Of a stretch of DNA of 64,000 nucleotides, positions 8,875 to 17,045 are shown in pieces; the first letter of the stretch is position 1; each line of letters begins with the position of its first letter. Location of the stretch: assembly GCF_028595265.1 (NCBI RefSeq), contig NZ_JAQQXP010000005.1:1-64000 (forward strand), in the 5' to 3' direction. The translations under genes were made by a program, and so were the position numbers. The notes beneath the pieces are model-generated. The model was not told where the DNA came from and did no database searches. It saw only the letters and a program-made list of their open reading frames with translations. This DNA is from Alteromonas gilva (lineage in GTDB: Bacteria; Pseudomonadota; Gammaproteobacteria; Enterobacterales; Alteromonadaceae).

Positions 8875-9330
8875 TTATTGAAATAGCACTTGTTGTTGCT
8901 GTTGGTTAGTATCGTCGTTTTGCCAGACTACTCGTCCTTGCTCAATCTGAGTTAATGACCAGGGAGCAAGCCATTGCTCTCCCAAGCTCAACACAACTGG
9001 TTCAGTATCTCCAGGAAGCAAAAGTATCGCTCGTTGTTGTTCAGTTAATACCGTGCCAATTAATATTGCATCGGTTAGCTGACGTTTTTGGGGCTCCACG
9101 GCATTCTCTTGTGAAACACCAGGCTTCTGTTTTGGCTCTGGATTGAATTTTTCAATATTGCTCATCACCTGTTTCCAGGTTGTTGTGTCCGGAGCCTCAT
9201 ATTGAATGAGGGTTTGCGCATCTCTGCTATTGCTATTACTGTTGGCACTCAACAGATTAACAATACCGCCCAGTATAGCGGCAACAATCCAACAACCTGC
9301 CAATACTACGATTAGTTTATTACGACTCAT
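8875..9330 (-). CDS. gspC: GspC-like inner-membrane T2SS protein
   Basis: The 151-residue product has one N-terminal transmembrane helix (about residues 6-26) and then a periplasmic linker. It ends in a short beta-rich domain, ILIGTVLTEQQRAILLLPG...VVLSLGEQW, the pattern of the GspC homology region that contacts the secretin N0 domain. The C-terminal PDZ domain of classical GspC is absent, so it is a short form. It overlaps the preceding gspM-like gene by 4 bp and is directly upstream of gspD, a translational coupling that supports the role. Assignment is by domain pattern and position. Confidence 0.75.
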   Translation of the reverse strand: MSRNKLIVVLAGCWIVAAILGGIVNLLSANSNSNSRDAQTLIQYEAPDTTTWKQVMSNIEKFNPEPKQKPGVSQENAVEPQKRQLTDAILIGTVLTEQQRAILLLPGDTEPVVLSLGEQWLAPWSLTQIEQGRVVWQNDDTNQQQQQVLFQ

Positions 9331-9902
9331 TCTTTAGCGTTCCGGTATAGAAAATCTAAAACGACTGTAATACTGTCGCTTCTCCCTGGCCGGTAACGCA
9401 AAGATATAATTCGCAATGCGGGTTTGCTTCCATCCATTATCGCGAGCAATCCTGATAGATTACGCTGGGACATTTTGCCCTGATACTCTACACGCACCTG
9501 CCAAAAACGGCTGGTGCCAAAATTAAGTTCGCTGGAACCTACTAAACTGGCGCGGCCATCACTTATGAATTCAGTTGTCAATTTGCTAACCGCTGATAGC
9601 GCTTCGGCCTCTGCGACACTGACTGATTGCGCAACTGGAATAGTTTGTTTTATGGTCTCAACCGACTCGCGTACCGACTGCATAACAGAGTCAGGAACTT
9701 CATCATCAGCCGCTCTTTGCAAACGCCCGAGCATTTGGAGTTTATTCTGAACCTCCGCCGCAAACTCATCACTCGAATCACTTAAGGATTTTGTTAGGCT
9801 AAGCAGCAAAATAACCGCGATCAGTAATAACAACCAATGCAAACGTATATTTTGCTGCAACTCTAACATAACTGGACTATTTTTTTGCAACTGCTTATTC
9901 AC
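9327..9902 (-). CDS. gspM: GspM-like inner-membrane T2SS protein
   Basis: The 191-residue product has one membrane helix (about residues 23-41, rich in Leu/Ile) after a short cytoplasmic tail, a coiled-coil-like periplasmic stretch, and a C-terminal alpha/beta segment (FWQVRVEYQGKMSQRNLSGLL, LRYRPGRSDSITVVLDFLYR). That layout fits the ferredoxin-like GspM/PilO family, which holds GspL and GspE in the inner-membrane platform. It overlaps gspL by 8 bp and gspC by 4 bp. Sequence conservation in this family is low, so position in the operon is important evidence. Confidence 0.72.
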   Translation of the reverse strand: MNKQLQKNSPVMLELQQNIRLHWLLLLIAVILLLSLTKSLSDSSDEFAAEVQNKLQMLGRLQRAADDEVPDSVMQSVRESVETIKQTIPVAQSVSVAEAEALSAVSKLTTEFISDGRASLVGSSELNFGTSRFWQVRVEYQGKMSQRNLSGLLAIMDGSKPALRIISLRYRPGRSDSITVVLDFLYRNAKE

Positions 9903-10836
9903 CGGCGACTACTTCCAGTATCCATGTATCTTCATTAGCATGTGGCCGGATAGCAACACGTTCAAATAGAGGGCTTTGTTCTAATTTTGTGACCAGTTCA
10001 GCGATATTCAAATTAGCCATTTGTAACTCGACTTTAAGTTCTTTCAATTGCCACTCTAGTAAGTTGATCTGCCATTTACTTGACTCACCTAATTCGGATA
10101 GCACCTCAGCCAAAGCTTGAGGCAGGTAACCAGCTTCACTTTGCCAGGACTGTGCCCGACCAATAAACTGCTGATCGTTTTGCAATCTCGCCTGCTCATC
10201 AAGCCTGTCTCCCACAAGGTCTTCAAGCTTGACTATATCACTGTCCAATTGATTTCCTTGCACTGCAAGCGAAACAAAGCTGCCCGCCTGCCATGCTATC
10301 ATTACGCCGAACACCACGCCGGCGAGCATTGCCCAGGTTATTGGTTTTTTTAACCATCGATCGATATTTCTATGGCGCGCCCAGTATCCTCGCTGCTCCT
10401 CGCTCATTGCAACGGCATCGGTGGCCTTTTCAGTCAGGACATGACAAGCCGTCATTTCTCCCGCCGCCCAATGCTGTTCGTAAGCGAAGTTTTCACCAGT
10501 AACTCGATGCATACCGTCAGCCAGGACACCTTGCGCTGCGGTTTCTGGCAAGCCTTGGAAACTCCCTGCGGTAGTCCAGATTGCTACGCCATTGGCTGAC
10601 AAATAATGATAGGCATCGCCTCCCACAAACGGATTCACCACACGAGCCTGAATTTTCGCCCAATCAGCCTTTTGTGAAGGCTTAAGACTTGCAGGATAAG
10701 CTTTGAATACATAGTATACTTCGCTTTTGGTATCCACGTTATATTCGTCATGCCATAGTAAAGACTCAAGCCAGTCCAGTAATGAGGACAGCCAATTGGC
10801 CTTAAACTCAAGGGCAGAAGTCAATGTCATGCTCAT
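9895..10836 (-). CDS. gspL: GspL-like inner-membrane platform protein
   Basis: A 313-residue bitopic protein: about 165 cytoplasmic residues, one membrane helix (around residues 170-190, WAMLAGVVFGVMIAWQAG), a coiled coil, and a C-terminal ferredoxin-like segment (WQINLLEWQLKELKVELQMA). GspL links the GspE ATPase to the membrane platform. Its cytoplasmic part is shorter than the roughly 240-residue actin-like domain of well-studied GspL, so this is a reduced or diverged form. I chose ATG 10836 because GGAA lies 7 bp ahead; a TTG at 10890 would add 18 residues. It is first in the leftward arm and divergent from gspE. Confidence 0.7.
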   Translation of the reverse strand: MSMTLTSALEFKANWLSSLLDWLESLLWHDEYNVDTKSEVYYVFKAYPASLKPSQKADWAKIQARVVNPFVGGDAYHYLSANGVAIWTTAGSFQGLPETAAQGVLADGMHRVTGENFAYEQHWAAGEMTACHVLTEKATDAVAMSEEQRGYWARHRNIDRWLKKPITWAMLAGVVFGVMIAWQAGSFVSLAVQGNQLDSDIVKLEDLVGDRLDEQARLQNDQQFIGRAQSWQSEAGYLPQALAEVLSELGESSKWQINLLEWQLKELKVELQMANLNIAELVTKLEQSPLFERVAIRPHANEDTWILEVVAGE

Positions 10837-10954
10837 GAAACTATTCCGATCAAGTAATGCGGGATAATATACCGAAAATTCTCCAGACAATTAACCGTTT
10901 ATCAGTAAATATGTTCATAAGTGACAGTTACTACCTAAAAAGCGAGCGATTAGT

Positions 10955-12664
10955 GTGACAATGCCCAATACAAATATAAGCGAACATCATCAGGACAAAC
11001 TATTGGCGGCCCTGCTGGATGATGGAGTACTAAGTTCGGAACAAGCAAAGTTGGCAGAAGACACCGCCGGTAAGCTCAGCCTGGACATCCTGCGCGCATT
11101 ATCACGCCTCGGGCTTGTTGGGGACGATAATTTGTACAGCTATGCCGCAGATGTTTTTGGTCTGGAATTAATCAATAAAATACATCAATGCCCGGGGTCG
11201 GTAATGATTATCGATACATGCAAAGACCTGGGGTTAAGTATCGACTGGTGCATCAGTAACTCCGTATTCCCCATCCAGGATGGCGATTCCATTCATGTTT
11301 ATTTTGGTAATCCGTTTCTGCAAAATCAACTGACACCGTTAAGACAGCTGGTCAACGAAAAAAAACTACACAAATATTTACTGACCCCAGCTATGGCCGT
11401 TTCTGTTGCTGACGACATCACTAGTGAACGAGCTGTGTCCGAATTATTTGGTCAGTCCAATTCAGATATGGCCGCGCTCGCAGAGGAAGCACCTGTTATT
11501 AACCTGGTAAACAGTGTTATTGAACGCGCTATCTATGCTGAGGCATCAGATATACATGTTGAACCCGGCAGTAAGAATCTAACCATAAGATTACGGGTAG
11601 ACGGCAAATTGAGTGAATTTATGCAACAGCCGGCATCTCGATTTCAAGCCATTGCATCGCGTATAAAATTGTTATCCGGAATGGATATTGCTGAGCGTCG
11701 TTTACCGCAGGATGGTCGCTTTACCAGCCGTGCAGGTAGCCGCGAATATGATATTCGGGTGTCAAGTGCTCCCGATGTCAATGGCGAATCTATCGTTATG
11801 CGATTGTTACCAAAACAGCGAGATGAACTCAGTATTGACGGTCTTGGCTTCGCCGAAGATCATCTGGCAATGATACGGCAGTGGGGCAAGTTAAGTAATG
11901 GCATCATATTAGTTACCGGGCCCACTGGATCAGGTAAGTCAACTACATTGTATGCACTGCTGGCTGATGTACAAAGCGGTGATGAGAAGATTGTTACCGT
12001 GGAAGACCCGGTTGAATATCAATTACCAGGGATCACTCAGGTCCAGGCCAAACCAGAAATTGGGTACACCTTTGCGAAGGCCTTGCGTACTTTTCTGAGG
12101 CAAGATCCTGATATCATCATGGTCGGCGAGATACGCGACAAAGAAACCGCCGACATAGCTATTCAATCCTCACTGACCGGTCACCTGGTGTTATCGACCC
12201 TGCATACTAACGATGCCTGTTCCGTATTTCCCCGGCTTTCCGATATTGGTGTGGAGAGCTACCTTACCGCTGCGACAATACAGGGGGTTCAGGCTCAGCG
12301 ACTAGTGAGAAAGCTCTGTGAACATTGCTCTGTGAGTGCACCGAAACCCAACTTTTTAGAGCAAAACCCTGAACTTCACAGCCTGTTAGAGAACGTGTCC
12401 AGCCCTGACTGGAAACAAGCTGTAGGATGCGAGCGATGCCAGGGACGAGGTTACCGTGGCCGAGTGGGTATTTATGAGTTAATTGCCGTGACGCCAGCAT
12501 TACGTGACCTTGTTGCTGCCAAAGCGCCGCTAAAGGATATCCGTGCCAGCGCAAGAGCATCCGGGTTTCGTTCCTTGCTTGAAGATGGTTTACTAAAGGC
12601 CGCCCGGGGGTTAACCAGCGTAGATGAGGTTTTACGCGTTTGTTCATCGAATGAGGATGCCTAA
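10955..12664 (+). CDS. gspE: type II secretion ATPase GspE
   Basis: Cytoplasmic hexameric ATPase that powers pseudopilus assembly. The 569-residue product has an N-terminal MshEN-type domain, a Walker A GPTGSGKS at residues 322-329, an Asp-rich box and the Walker B segment DPDIIMVGE at 384-392, then a His-containing LSTLHTND. A tetracysteine zinc site is formed by C455, C458, C492 and C495 (CEHC and CERC), a hallmark of the GspE/PilB family. Start is GTG 10955 or ATG 10961. It heads the rightward arm gspEFGHIJK, with gspF starting 6 bp after its stop. Pilus ATPases look alike; the linked gspC-M genes favour T2SS. Confidence 0.93.
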   Translation: MTMPNTNISEHHQDKLLAALLDDGVLSSEQAKLAEDTAGKLSLDILRALSRLGLVGDDNLYSYAADVFGLELINKIHQCPGSVMIIDTCKDLGLSIDWCISNSVFPIQDGDSIHVYFGNPFLQNQLTPLRQLVNEKKLHKYLLTPAMAVSVADDITSERAVSELFGQSNSDMAALAEEAPVINLVNSVIERAIYAEASDIHVEPGSKNLTIRLRVDGKLSEFMQQPASRFQAIASRIKLLSGMDIAERRLPQDGRFTSRAGSREYDIRVSSAPDVNGESIVMRLLPKQRDELSIDGLGFAEDHLAMIRQWGKLSNGIILVTGPTGSGKSTTLYALLADVQSGDEKIVTVEDPVEYQLPGITQVQAKPEIGYTFAKALRTFLRQDPDIIMVGEIRDKETADIAIQSSLTGHLVLSTLHTNDACSVFPRLSDIGVESYLTAATIQGVQAQRLVRKLCEHCSVSAPKPNFLEQNPELHSLLENVSSPDWKQAVGCERCQGRGYRGRVGIYELIAVTPALRDLVAAKAPLKDIRASARASGFRSLLEDGLLKAARGLTSVDEVLRVCSSNEDA

Positions 12665-12670
12665 ACGTCT

Positions 12671-13861
12671 ATGAAATTCAATTATGAAGGTATAGACCTA
12701 ACACTAAAACAGCCGGAGACGGGGGAAGTGGAAGCCCTGACCGAAGCAGAAGCACACCATTTATTGCAGCAACGCAACATAGAGGTGACCAGGCTAGTCG
12801 TCCAGGAAAACAAAGTTGAGGGCAAAAAGAAAGTCACTGTGTCTGACTTGGTTGTGCCATTGCAAGAACTCGCAACGCTCACTGAATCAGGTGTGATATT
12901 AGTCGATGCGCTGAACGCTCTGGCGCAAAATAAAATGCATTATGGGTTAGCTCAAGGATTTAGAAAACTGGCCAGCGCTATAGAAGGCGGAGAAAGTTTT
13001 TCTAAATCAATAGCGTCTTCTAAACTCCCATTTCCGACCTATGTAGAGCATTTGGTTCATGCTGGGGAGCTCAGCGGCCAATTAAGCAACGCGTTAAATA
13101 ATGCCGCAGCGCAGCTAAAATACGATGAGGCAATTCGCAACGATCTTCGTGCAGCCTTAACTTATCCCCTGGTACTCATTGGTTCCGGGCTAGTTGCCAT
13201 GTTGATTATCTTTTTTGCCGTAGTGCCTAAGTTTTCCCATATGCTGGATAACGAAAAAGAACTTCCAACCCTGGCCTGGTTTGTCTTATCGGCCGGGCGT
13301 TATGCCAACGAGTACCCATGGCTTATAGCCAGTGGGTTTATTGGTGTTTTATTATTAATTGTTGGCGCCGTGACCAACAAAAGGATTCAAAGTAAAATAA
13401 TGAATATTGCCATTGGACTACCCGTTATTGGTCCCTGGCTTGCCGAACAGGATGCTGCACGCTGGGCTGCATTGTGTGGGGCTATGCTCACAGCCCGAGT
13501 AAACTTAGTTACTGCACTATCCCTGGCGGCGCAGTCAAGTGCTTTTACCCGGCGACGCGCCCGTGCGGAACAAATAGCTGACGATATTCAGGCTGGCACT
13601 GCGCTGCCAGAGGCAATTGAACGGTCTGCTCTATTACCGGGGACTTCATTAAACTTGCTCAACGTGGGCGACAAAACAGGTAAACTAGCAGAAATGATGG
13701 GCGCAGTGGCTCGGCTTCACGACGAATCTTGTAAACGCAGAATGAAACAAGTAATGACACTAATTGAACCCCTTGCAATACTGATTGTCGGGGTGTTAAT
13801 TGGTATTATGATTTTAGGTATAGTACTGGCAATTACAGCCTCTACCGATATAGCAATTTAA
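12671..13861 (+). CDS. gspF: type II secretion inner-membrane protein GspF
   Basis: Polytopic platform protein around which the pseudopilus is assembled. The 396-residue product has the two tandem T2SF domains of the family, each starting with the LxxLxxLxxxGvxL-type helix (VVPLQELATLTESGVILVDAL, and WAALCGAMLTARVNLVTAL), and three membrane segments around residues 165-190, 213-238 and 365-390. Gly-rich motifs AGELSGQL and NVGDKTGKLAEM are typical. It lies between gspE and gspG with short gaps. Confidence 0.93.
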   Translation: MKFNYEGIDLTLKQPETGEVEALTEAEAHHLLQQRNIEVTRLVVQENKVEGKKKVTVSDLVVPLQELATLTESGVILVDALNALAQNKMHYGLAQGFRKLASAIEGGESFSKSIASSKLPFPTYVEHLVHAGELSGQLSNALNNAAAQLKYDEAIRNDLRAALTYPLVLIGSGLVAMLIIFFAVVPKFSHMLDNEKELPTLAWFVLSAGRYANEYPWLIASGFIGVLLLIVGAVTNKRIQSKIMNIAIGLPVIGPWLAEQDAARWAALCGAMLTARVNLVTALSLAAQSSAFTRRRARAEQIADDIQAGTALPEAIERSALLPGTSLNLLNVGDKTGKLAEMMGAVARLHDESCKRRMKQVMTLIEPLAILIVGVLIGIMILGIVLAITASTDIAI

Positions 13862-13870
13862 AGGAAGGTT

Positions 13871-14290
13871 ATGAAAAAGCACTATTCGGGATTCACGATG
13901 ATTGAACTCCTCGTTGTACTGGTGATTTTAGGTCTCCTAGCGGGATTAGTAGGCCCGCAATTCTTCGGCAAAGTGGATAGTTCAAAAGTCCGCACTGCCG
14001 AAACCCAGGTAAAAATGTTAAAAATGGCACTACAAACTTACCGCCTTGATGTTGGCCAGTACCCGGATAACCTTGAAGCCTTGCGCACGGCGCCAGCTGA
14101 CGTAAAAGGTTATTGGGATGGACCTTACCTCGACGAGTCGGTTCCTGTCGATCCCTGGAACACGCCTTACGTATATGAAAAAGATACCAGCGCTGATCAA
14201 GGCTTTTATTTGTATAGTTATGGTGCTGATAGCGCTCCTGGTGGCGAAGAATTAAATGCAGATATCGGGTATGTACCACAAGAAAGCTAA
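13871..14290 (+). CDS. gspG: major pseudopilin GspG
   Basis: The 139-residue product is a class III prepilin: short leader MKKHYSG, then FTMIELLVVLVILGLLAGLVGP with the Glu at mature position 5. Cleavage and N-methylation would be by a prepilin peptidase (GspO/PilD) not encoded here. The C-terminal domain has the GspG signatures YRLDVGQYPDNLEALRT and VDPWNTPYVY with the acidic calcium-binding end (YSYGADSAPGGEELNADIG). A strong ribosome site AAGGAAGG precedes the ATG. It overlaps gspH. Confidence 0.96.
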   Translation: MKKHYSGFTMIELLVVLVILGLLAGLVGPQFFGKVDSSKVRTAETQVKMLKMALQTYRLDVGQYPDNLEALRTAPADVKGYWDGPYLDESVPVDPWNTPYVYEKDTSADQGFYLYSYGADSAPGGEELNADIGYVPQES

Positions 14291-14660
14291 TATCGGTTTT
14301 ACGCTGATTGAGTTGCTCGTAACGTTGGCAATTCTGGGCTTGATAACCGCCTTAGCCGCACCATCGGTGAATGCCTGGTTATCGAGCAGAAGTACCGACG
14401 CCCAGCGTCAGGAGCTTTCATCAACATTAGCACTGTTACCTTTAAAAGCAGTTTCCGCCGGCCAGTCTCTTTATGTAGAGTCTGCCAGCGAACTAATCGA
14501 CAACACTGCGGGAGTAACGATTTCCAGCCCTATAATTGTGCTCGAGAATGGCTATTGCAAAGGTGGCAAAATCATCATAGGGCGGGGTAATTCGCAAAAG
14601 CGATACACTGTCAACGCACCATTTTGTGAACTCATGATGGACATAGAAAATGCGTCGTAA
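14271..14660 (+). CDS. gspH: minor pseudopilin GspH
   Basis: Minor component of the pseudopilus tip region. From ATG 14271 the product is 129 residues: leader MYHKKANIG then FTLIELLVTLAILGLITALA, a standard prepilin cleavage site. An in-frame ATG at 14256 would lengthen the leader by five. The gene overlaps the end of gspG and the start of gspI, indicating translational coupling. The globular part is poorly conserved, so order G-H-I-J-K is the main evidence for H rather than another minor pseudopilin. Confidence 0.8.
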   Translation: MYHKKANIGFTLIELLVTLAILGLITALAAPSVNAWLSSRSTDAQRQELSSTLALLPLKAVSAGQSLYVESASELIDNTAGVTISSPIIVLENGYCKGGKIIIGRGNSQKRYTVNAPFCELMMDIENAS

Positions 14661-15066
14661 CAAAGGCTTCACCCTCATCGAAGCTCTGGTAGCGCTGGTT
14701 ATCCTGGCGGCAACATTTACGACTGTCTGGGGCTGGTTTGGTACTGTTGCAACTAACACCCCGAAGATGGAACAGGCATTGAGAATGCCACTGCTGTTTG
14801 ATGAATATACCCAGTACCTGGCTTTGCAGCCACTTCAGCAGGTTCGGCAGGGAGAATTCGTTATAGATGGGTTCAGAATTGAATGGCAGGCAACAGTCGC
14901 CCGCGCTTCAGACAATGAATATTATCGGCGCCAACGTGAATGGCTTGTAGTCCTTTTTGACGTAGAGGCACAGGTATTTAAGCAGGACGAACAAGTCGAA
15001 ACATTCTCCACGCAGGAAGTTCGCTACTGGCGGGATCCAAACTCTCCCTCCAGTATTTTTGGATAA
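14650..15066 (+). CDS. gspI: minor pseudopilin GspI
   Basis: The 138-residue product has a very short leader (MRRNKG) followed by FTLIEALVALVILAATFTTVWG, the GspI-type N-terminus with EAL after the invariant Glu. It forms the pseudopilus tip complex with GspJ and GspK in known systems. The gene overlaps gspH by 11 bp and its stop lies 4 bp ahead of the gspJ ATG. Confidence 0.85.
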   Translation: MRRNKGFTLIEALVALVILAATFTTVWGWFGTVATNTPKMEQALRMPLLFDEYTQYLALQPLQQVRQGEFVIDGFRIEWQATVARASDNEYYRRQREWLVVLFDVEAQVFKQDEQVETFSTQEVRYWRDPNSPSSIFG

Positions 15067-15070
15067 GGCT

Positions 15071-15643
15071 ATGCGTAATCGGAACGGCTTCACCTTAATC
15101 GAGCTGCTAGTGGTACTTGTCATTACATCGCTAACCACCGCACTATTACTTTCAGGGCTTTCAACCACCTGGCAAAATTTTGCCAGATTAAGCAGCCGTA
15201 ACCTTGTGTTTAACCAAGCGCAGTTACCTAAGTCCTGGTTTATAGAAAGTGTTCGCGGCGTGTTATTGTCACATCCGGATACGGCAACGTTTGCCGGTAC
15301 ATCTGACAAAATCGACATGGTAACATTTCTCCACCCTGCCAGCCGGCCAGCTTCACCTCAGCAGCTCAGTTGGGAGCTGAGGGGCGATAACGGCACCTGG
15401 TCGCTGGGCATCTCTGAACCGACCAATCAATACAGTGAAGTACTCACTTTTACGGAGGCAGTGCATTTTGAGTACCTGGTTGAACGCCAGTGGCAAGACA
15501 CATTTATCCCAAGCAATGGAAAGCTGCCGTTGGCAATAAGGATCCAGGGTAACAATGCAACCTATATACTAGCGACTGTGTCGCGTCCTTTACGCGCAGA
15601 CATACCAACCGAATTACCGGTATTTGGTGCTTATGAATTTTAA
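15071..15643 (+). CDS. gspJ: minor pseudopilin GspJ
   Basis: The 190-residue product begins MRNRNG-FTLIELLVVLVITSLTTALLL, a prepilin leader and membrane helix, and has the larger beta-rich globular domain expected of GspJ (about 160 residues). ATG 15071 gives a normal leader; a TTG at 15059 inside gspI would add four residues. It overlaps gspK by 11 bp. Confidence 0.85.
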   Translation: MRNRNGFTLIELLVVLVITSLTTALLLSGLSTTWQNFARLSSRNLVFNQAQLPKSWFIESVRGVLLSHPDTATFAGTSDKIDMVTFLHPASRPASPQQLSWELRGDNGTWSLGISEPTNQYSEVLTFTEAVHFEYLVERQWQDTFIPSNGKLPLAIRIQGNNATYILATVSRPLRADIPTELPVFGAYEF

Positions 15644-16589
15644 CCCTGCATTGACAACTCAGCGAGGAATCGCGCTCCTCTCTGTTTTAGTTGTCTCGTT
15701 AATTTTAACGCTTTTAATTAGTGGGGCTACAGCCATGCTAAATAAACGCATGGCGCTCGCAATAGATGCTAAGCAACAGCTCGCAGAAAAGATGCTCGCC
15801 CATGCGGTAAAAAATGAACTCACCTATTTAATTGCGACACAAAGGACAACCCGAGCAGGAGTAAGCAAAGGTACTAACCCTCAGGGCGCCAGCAGAAACG
15901 ACGCGATCTGGGCCCTGCGCTATATCGGTGATGAGATTAGGGTTGATGGTTTTGAGTATAGTCGCACAAATGAGCTGGCTACCGTTCACTACTCGATTCA
16001 AGCTGTTAATGGTCTGATCCCGGTTAATTCGTCGGCGCAGAACTGGCTAAATCGCTGGTTATACAGTACTGGCATGGATAACTATACTGCCGCGAGATAC
16101 ACTGACGCATTAGCTGATTACGCCGACCCCGACGACTGGAGCAGACCTGCGGGTGGGGAGCGGCGCAGTTACCTCAATCGGGGAATGGCTCCCCCGACAA
16201 ACTTTCTGCTACAACACTGTGGTGAACTGTATGACATTTTGCATTGGCATGATAATCCCGACCTGGTTTCCCAATTGCAGCCCTTTTGCGGGCTCAGGCG
16301 ATCTGCCAGCGTAAATTTGAACGCAATACCTGCCCCTTTACTCCATCAGCTATGGCCGAACCTGGCCGACCAAATTCTTGCCGAAAGGGCCAATGGTGAA
16401 TGGATACTGGGCCATAGTCAGGCTCAGTTAAAGTTTAATGATATAAGTGGAATGACAGACGATTTTATTCGGTTTATTGCCGGCTCAAGATTTAAAATAC
16501 AAATTAAAACAGGCAGTCATGTAGAGGCAACGGAACTCACCACGGGTACGAAGCTCTTACCGCCCTATACGGAACGCCCACTTCGATAA
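15633..16589 (+). CDS. gspK: minor pseudopilin GspK
   Basis: The 318-residue product is the large tip pseudopilin. It has leader MNFNPALTTQRG followed by IALLSVLVVSLILTLLISG; GspK lacks the Glu-5 found in other pseudopilins, as here. The helical insert includes ARYTDALADYADPDDW, and a later segment SVNLNAIPAPLLHQLWP matches the GspK helix-hairpin-like region. It is the last gene of the rightward arm; no terminator is visible directly after it. ATG 15633 was preferred over TTG 15624. Confidence 0.88.
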   Translation: MNFNPALTTQRGIALLSVLVVSLILTLLISGATAMLNKRMALAIDAKQQLAEKMLAHAVKNELTYLIATQRTTRAGVSKGTNPQGASRNDAIWALRYIGDEIRVDGFEYSRTNELATVHYSIQAVNGLIPVNSSAQNWLNRWLYSTGMDNYTAARYTDALADYADPDDWSRPAGGERRSYLNRGMAPPTNFLLQHCGELYDILHWHDNPDLVSQLQPFCGLRRSASVNLNAIPAPLLHQLWPNLADQILAERANGEWILGHSQAQLKFNDISGMTDDFIRFIAGSRFKIQIKTGSHVEATELTTGTKLLPPYTERPLR

Positions 16590-17045
16590 CTACAGTTTGT
16601 TATTGATACACCCTACCACAACCAAAGCTTTCATCTACACGGTTTGAACAATGTGCTAACACCGACTACGATTGCAAGAGATTATTTATTATAATAACGA
16701 CACCAAAAATATACCTGTAATCTCAGCCGTCACTATATACATATTTAACTGATGCATATAGCATATACCTGAGACTTTGCTTGTAATTTTGTGCTAAGTA
16801 GTCTAAAACTGTGTATTCTTCTTTAATAATGTAACTGAATTCGCTAATGGACAGTCAATTAAAGTTTACAAAACATCTGTGATGTTAAGAGAAGACCAGA
16901 ACAAGCTATTAAAATAGCGACAAAAAAGTTGAACACAACATTTTGGTGTTGTACTTTATAGGGGAAGTCGAGTGCTCGTCACTAAGGACTTGGTGGCGAA
17001 AGCCATGACTAAATAAAACTATAGTTACTCTTGCAGGAGTTATAC
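16590..17045 (+). other. long leader region of the surface-protein gene
   Basis: This 456-bp stretch has no gene and is AT-rich. Near its end are possible structured leader elements: ACAACA/TGTTGT (16935-16952), CGAG-TG-CTCG (16968-16977), and a stem TGGC-GAAA-GCCA with a GNRA tetraloop (16994-17005). These precede a good ribosome site (AGGAG 17035-17039) for ATG 17046. I could not fix a promoter with confidence. A structured 5' leader would suit a highly expressed, long-lived mRNA. Confidence 0.4.

Noticed and set aside
12264..12647. 127-residue minus-strand frame inside gspE
   Set aside because: Fully antisense to the Cys-zinc region of a certain gene, with no support of its own.
6728..16589. 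Reading the gsp cluster as a type IV pilus or MSHA system
   Set aside because: Presence of GspC-, GspL- and GspM-like proteins and a GspG with the calcium-site C-terminus, plus I-J-K order, is specific for T2SS.
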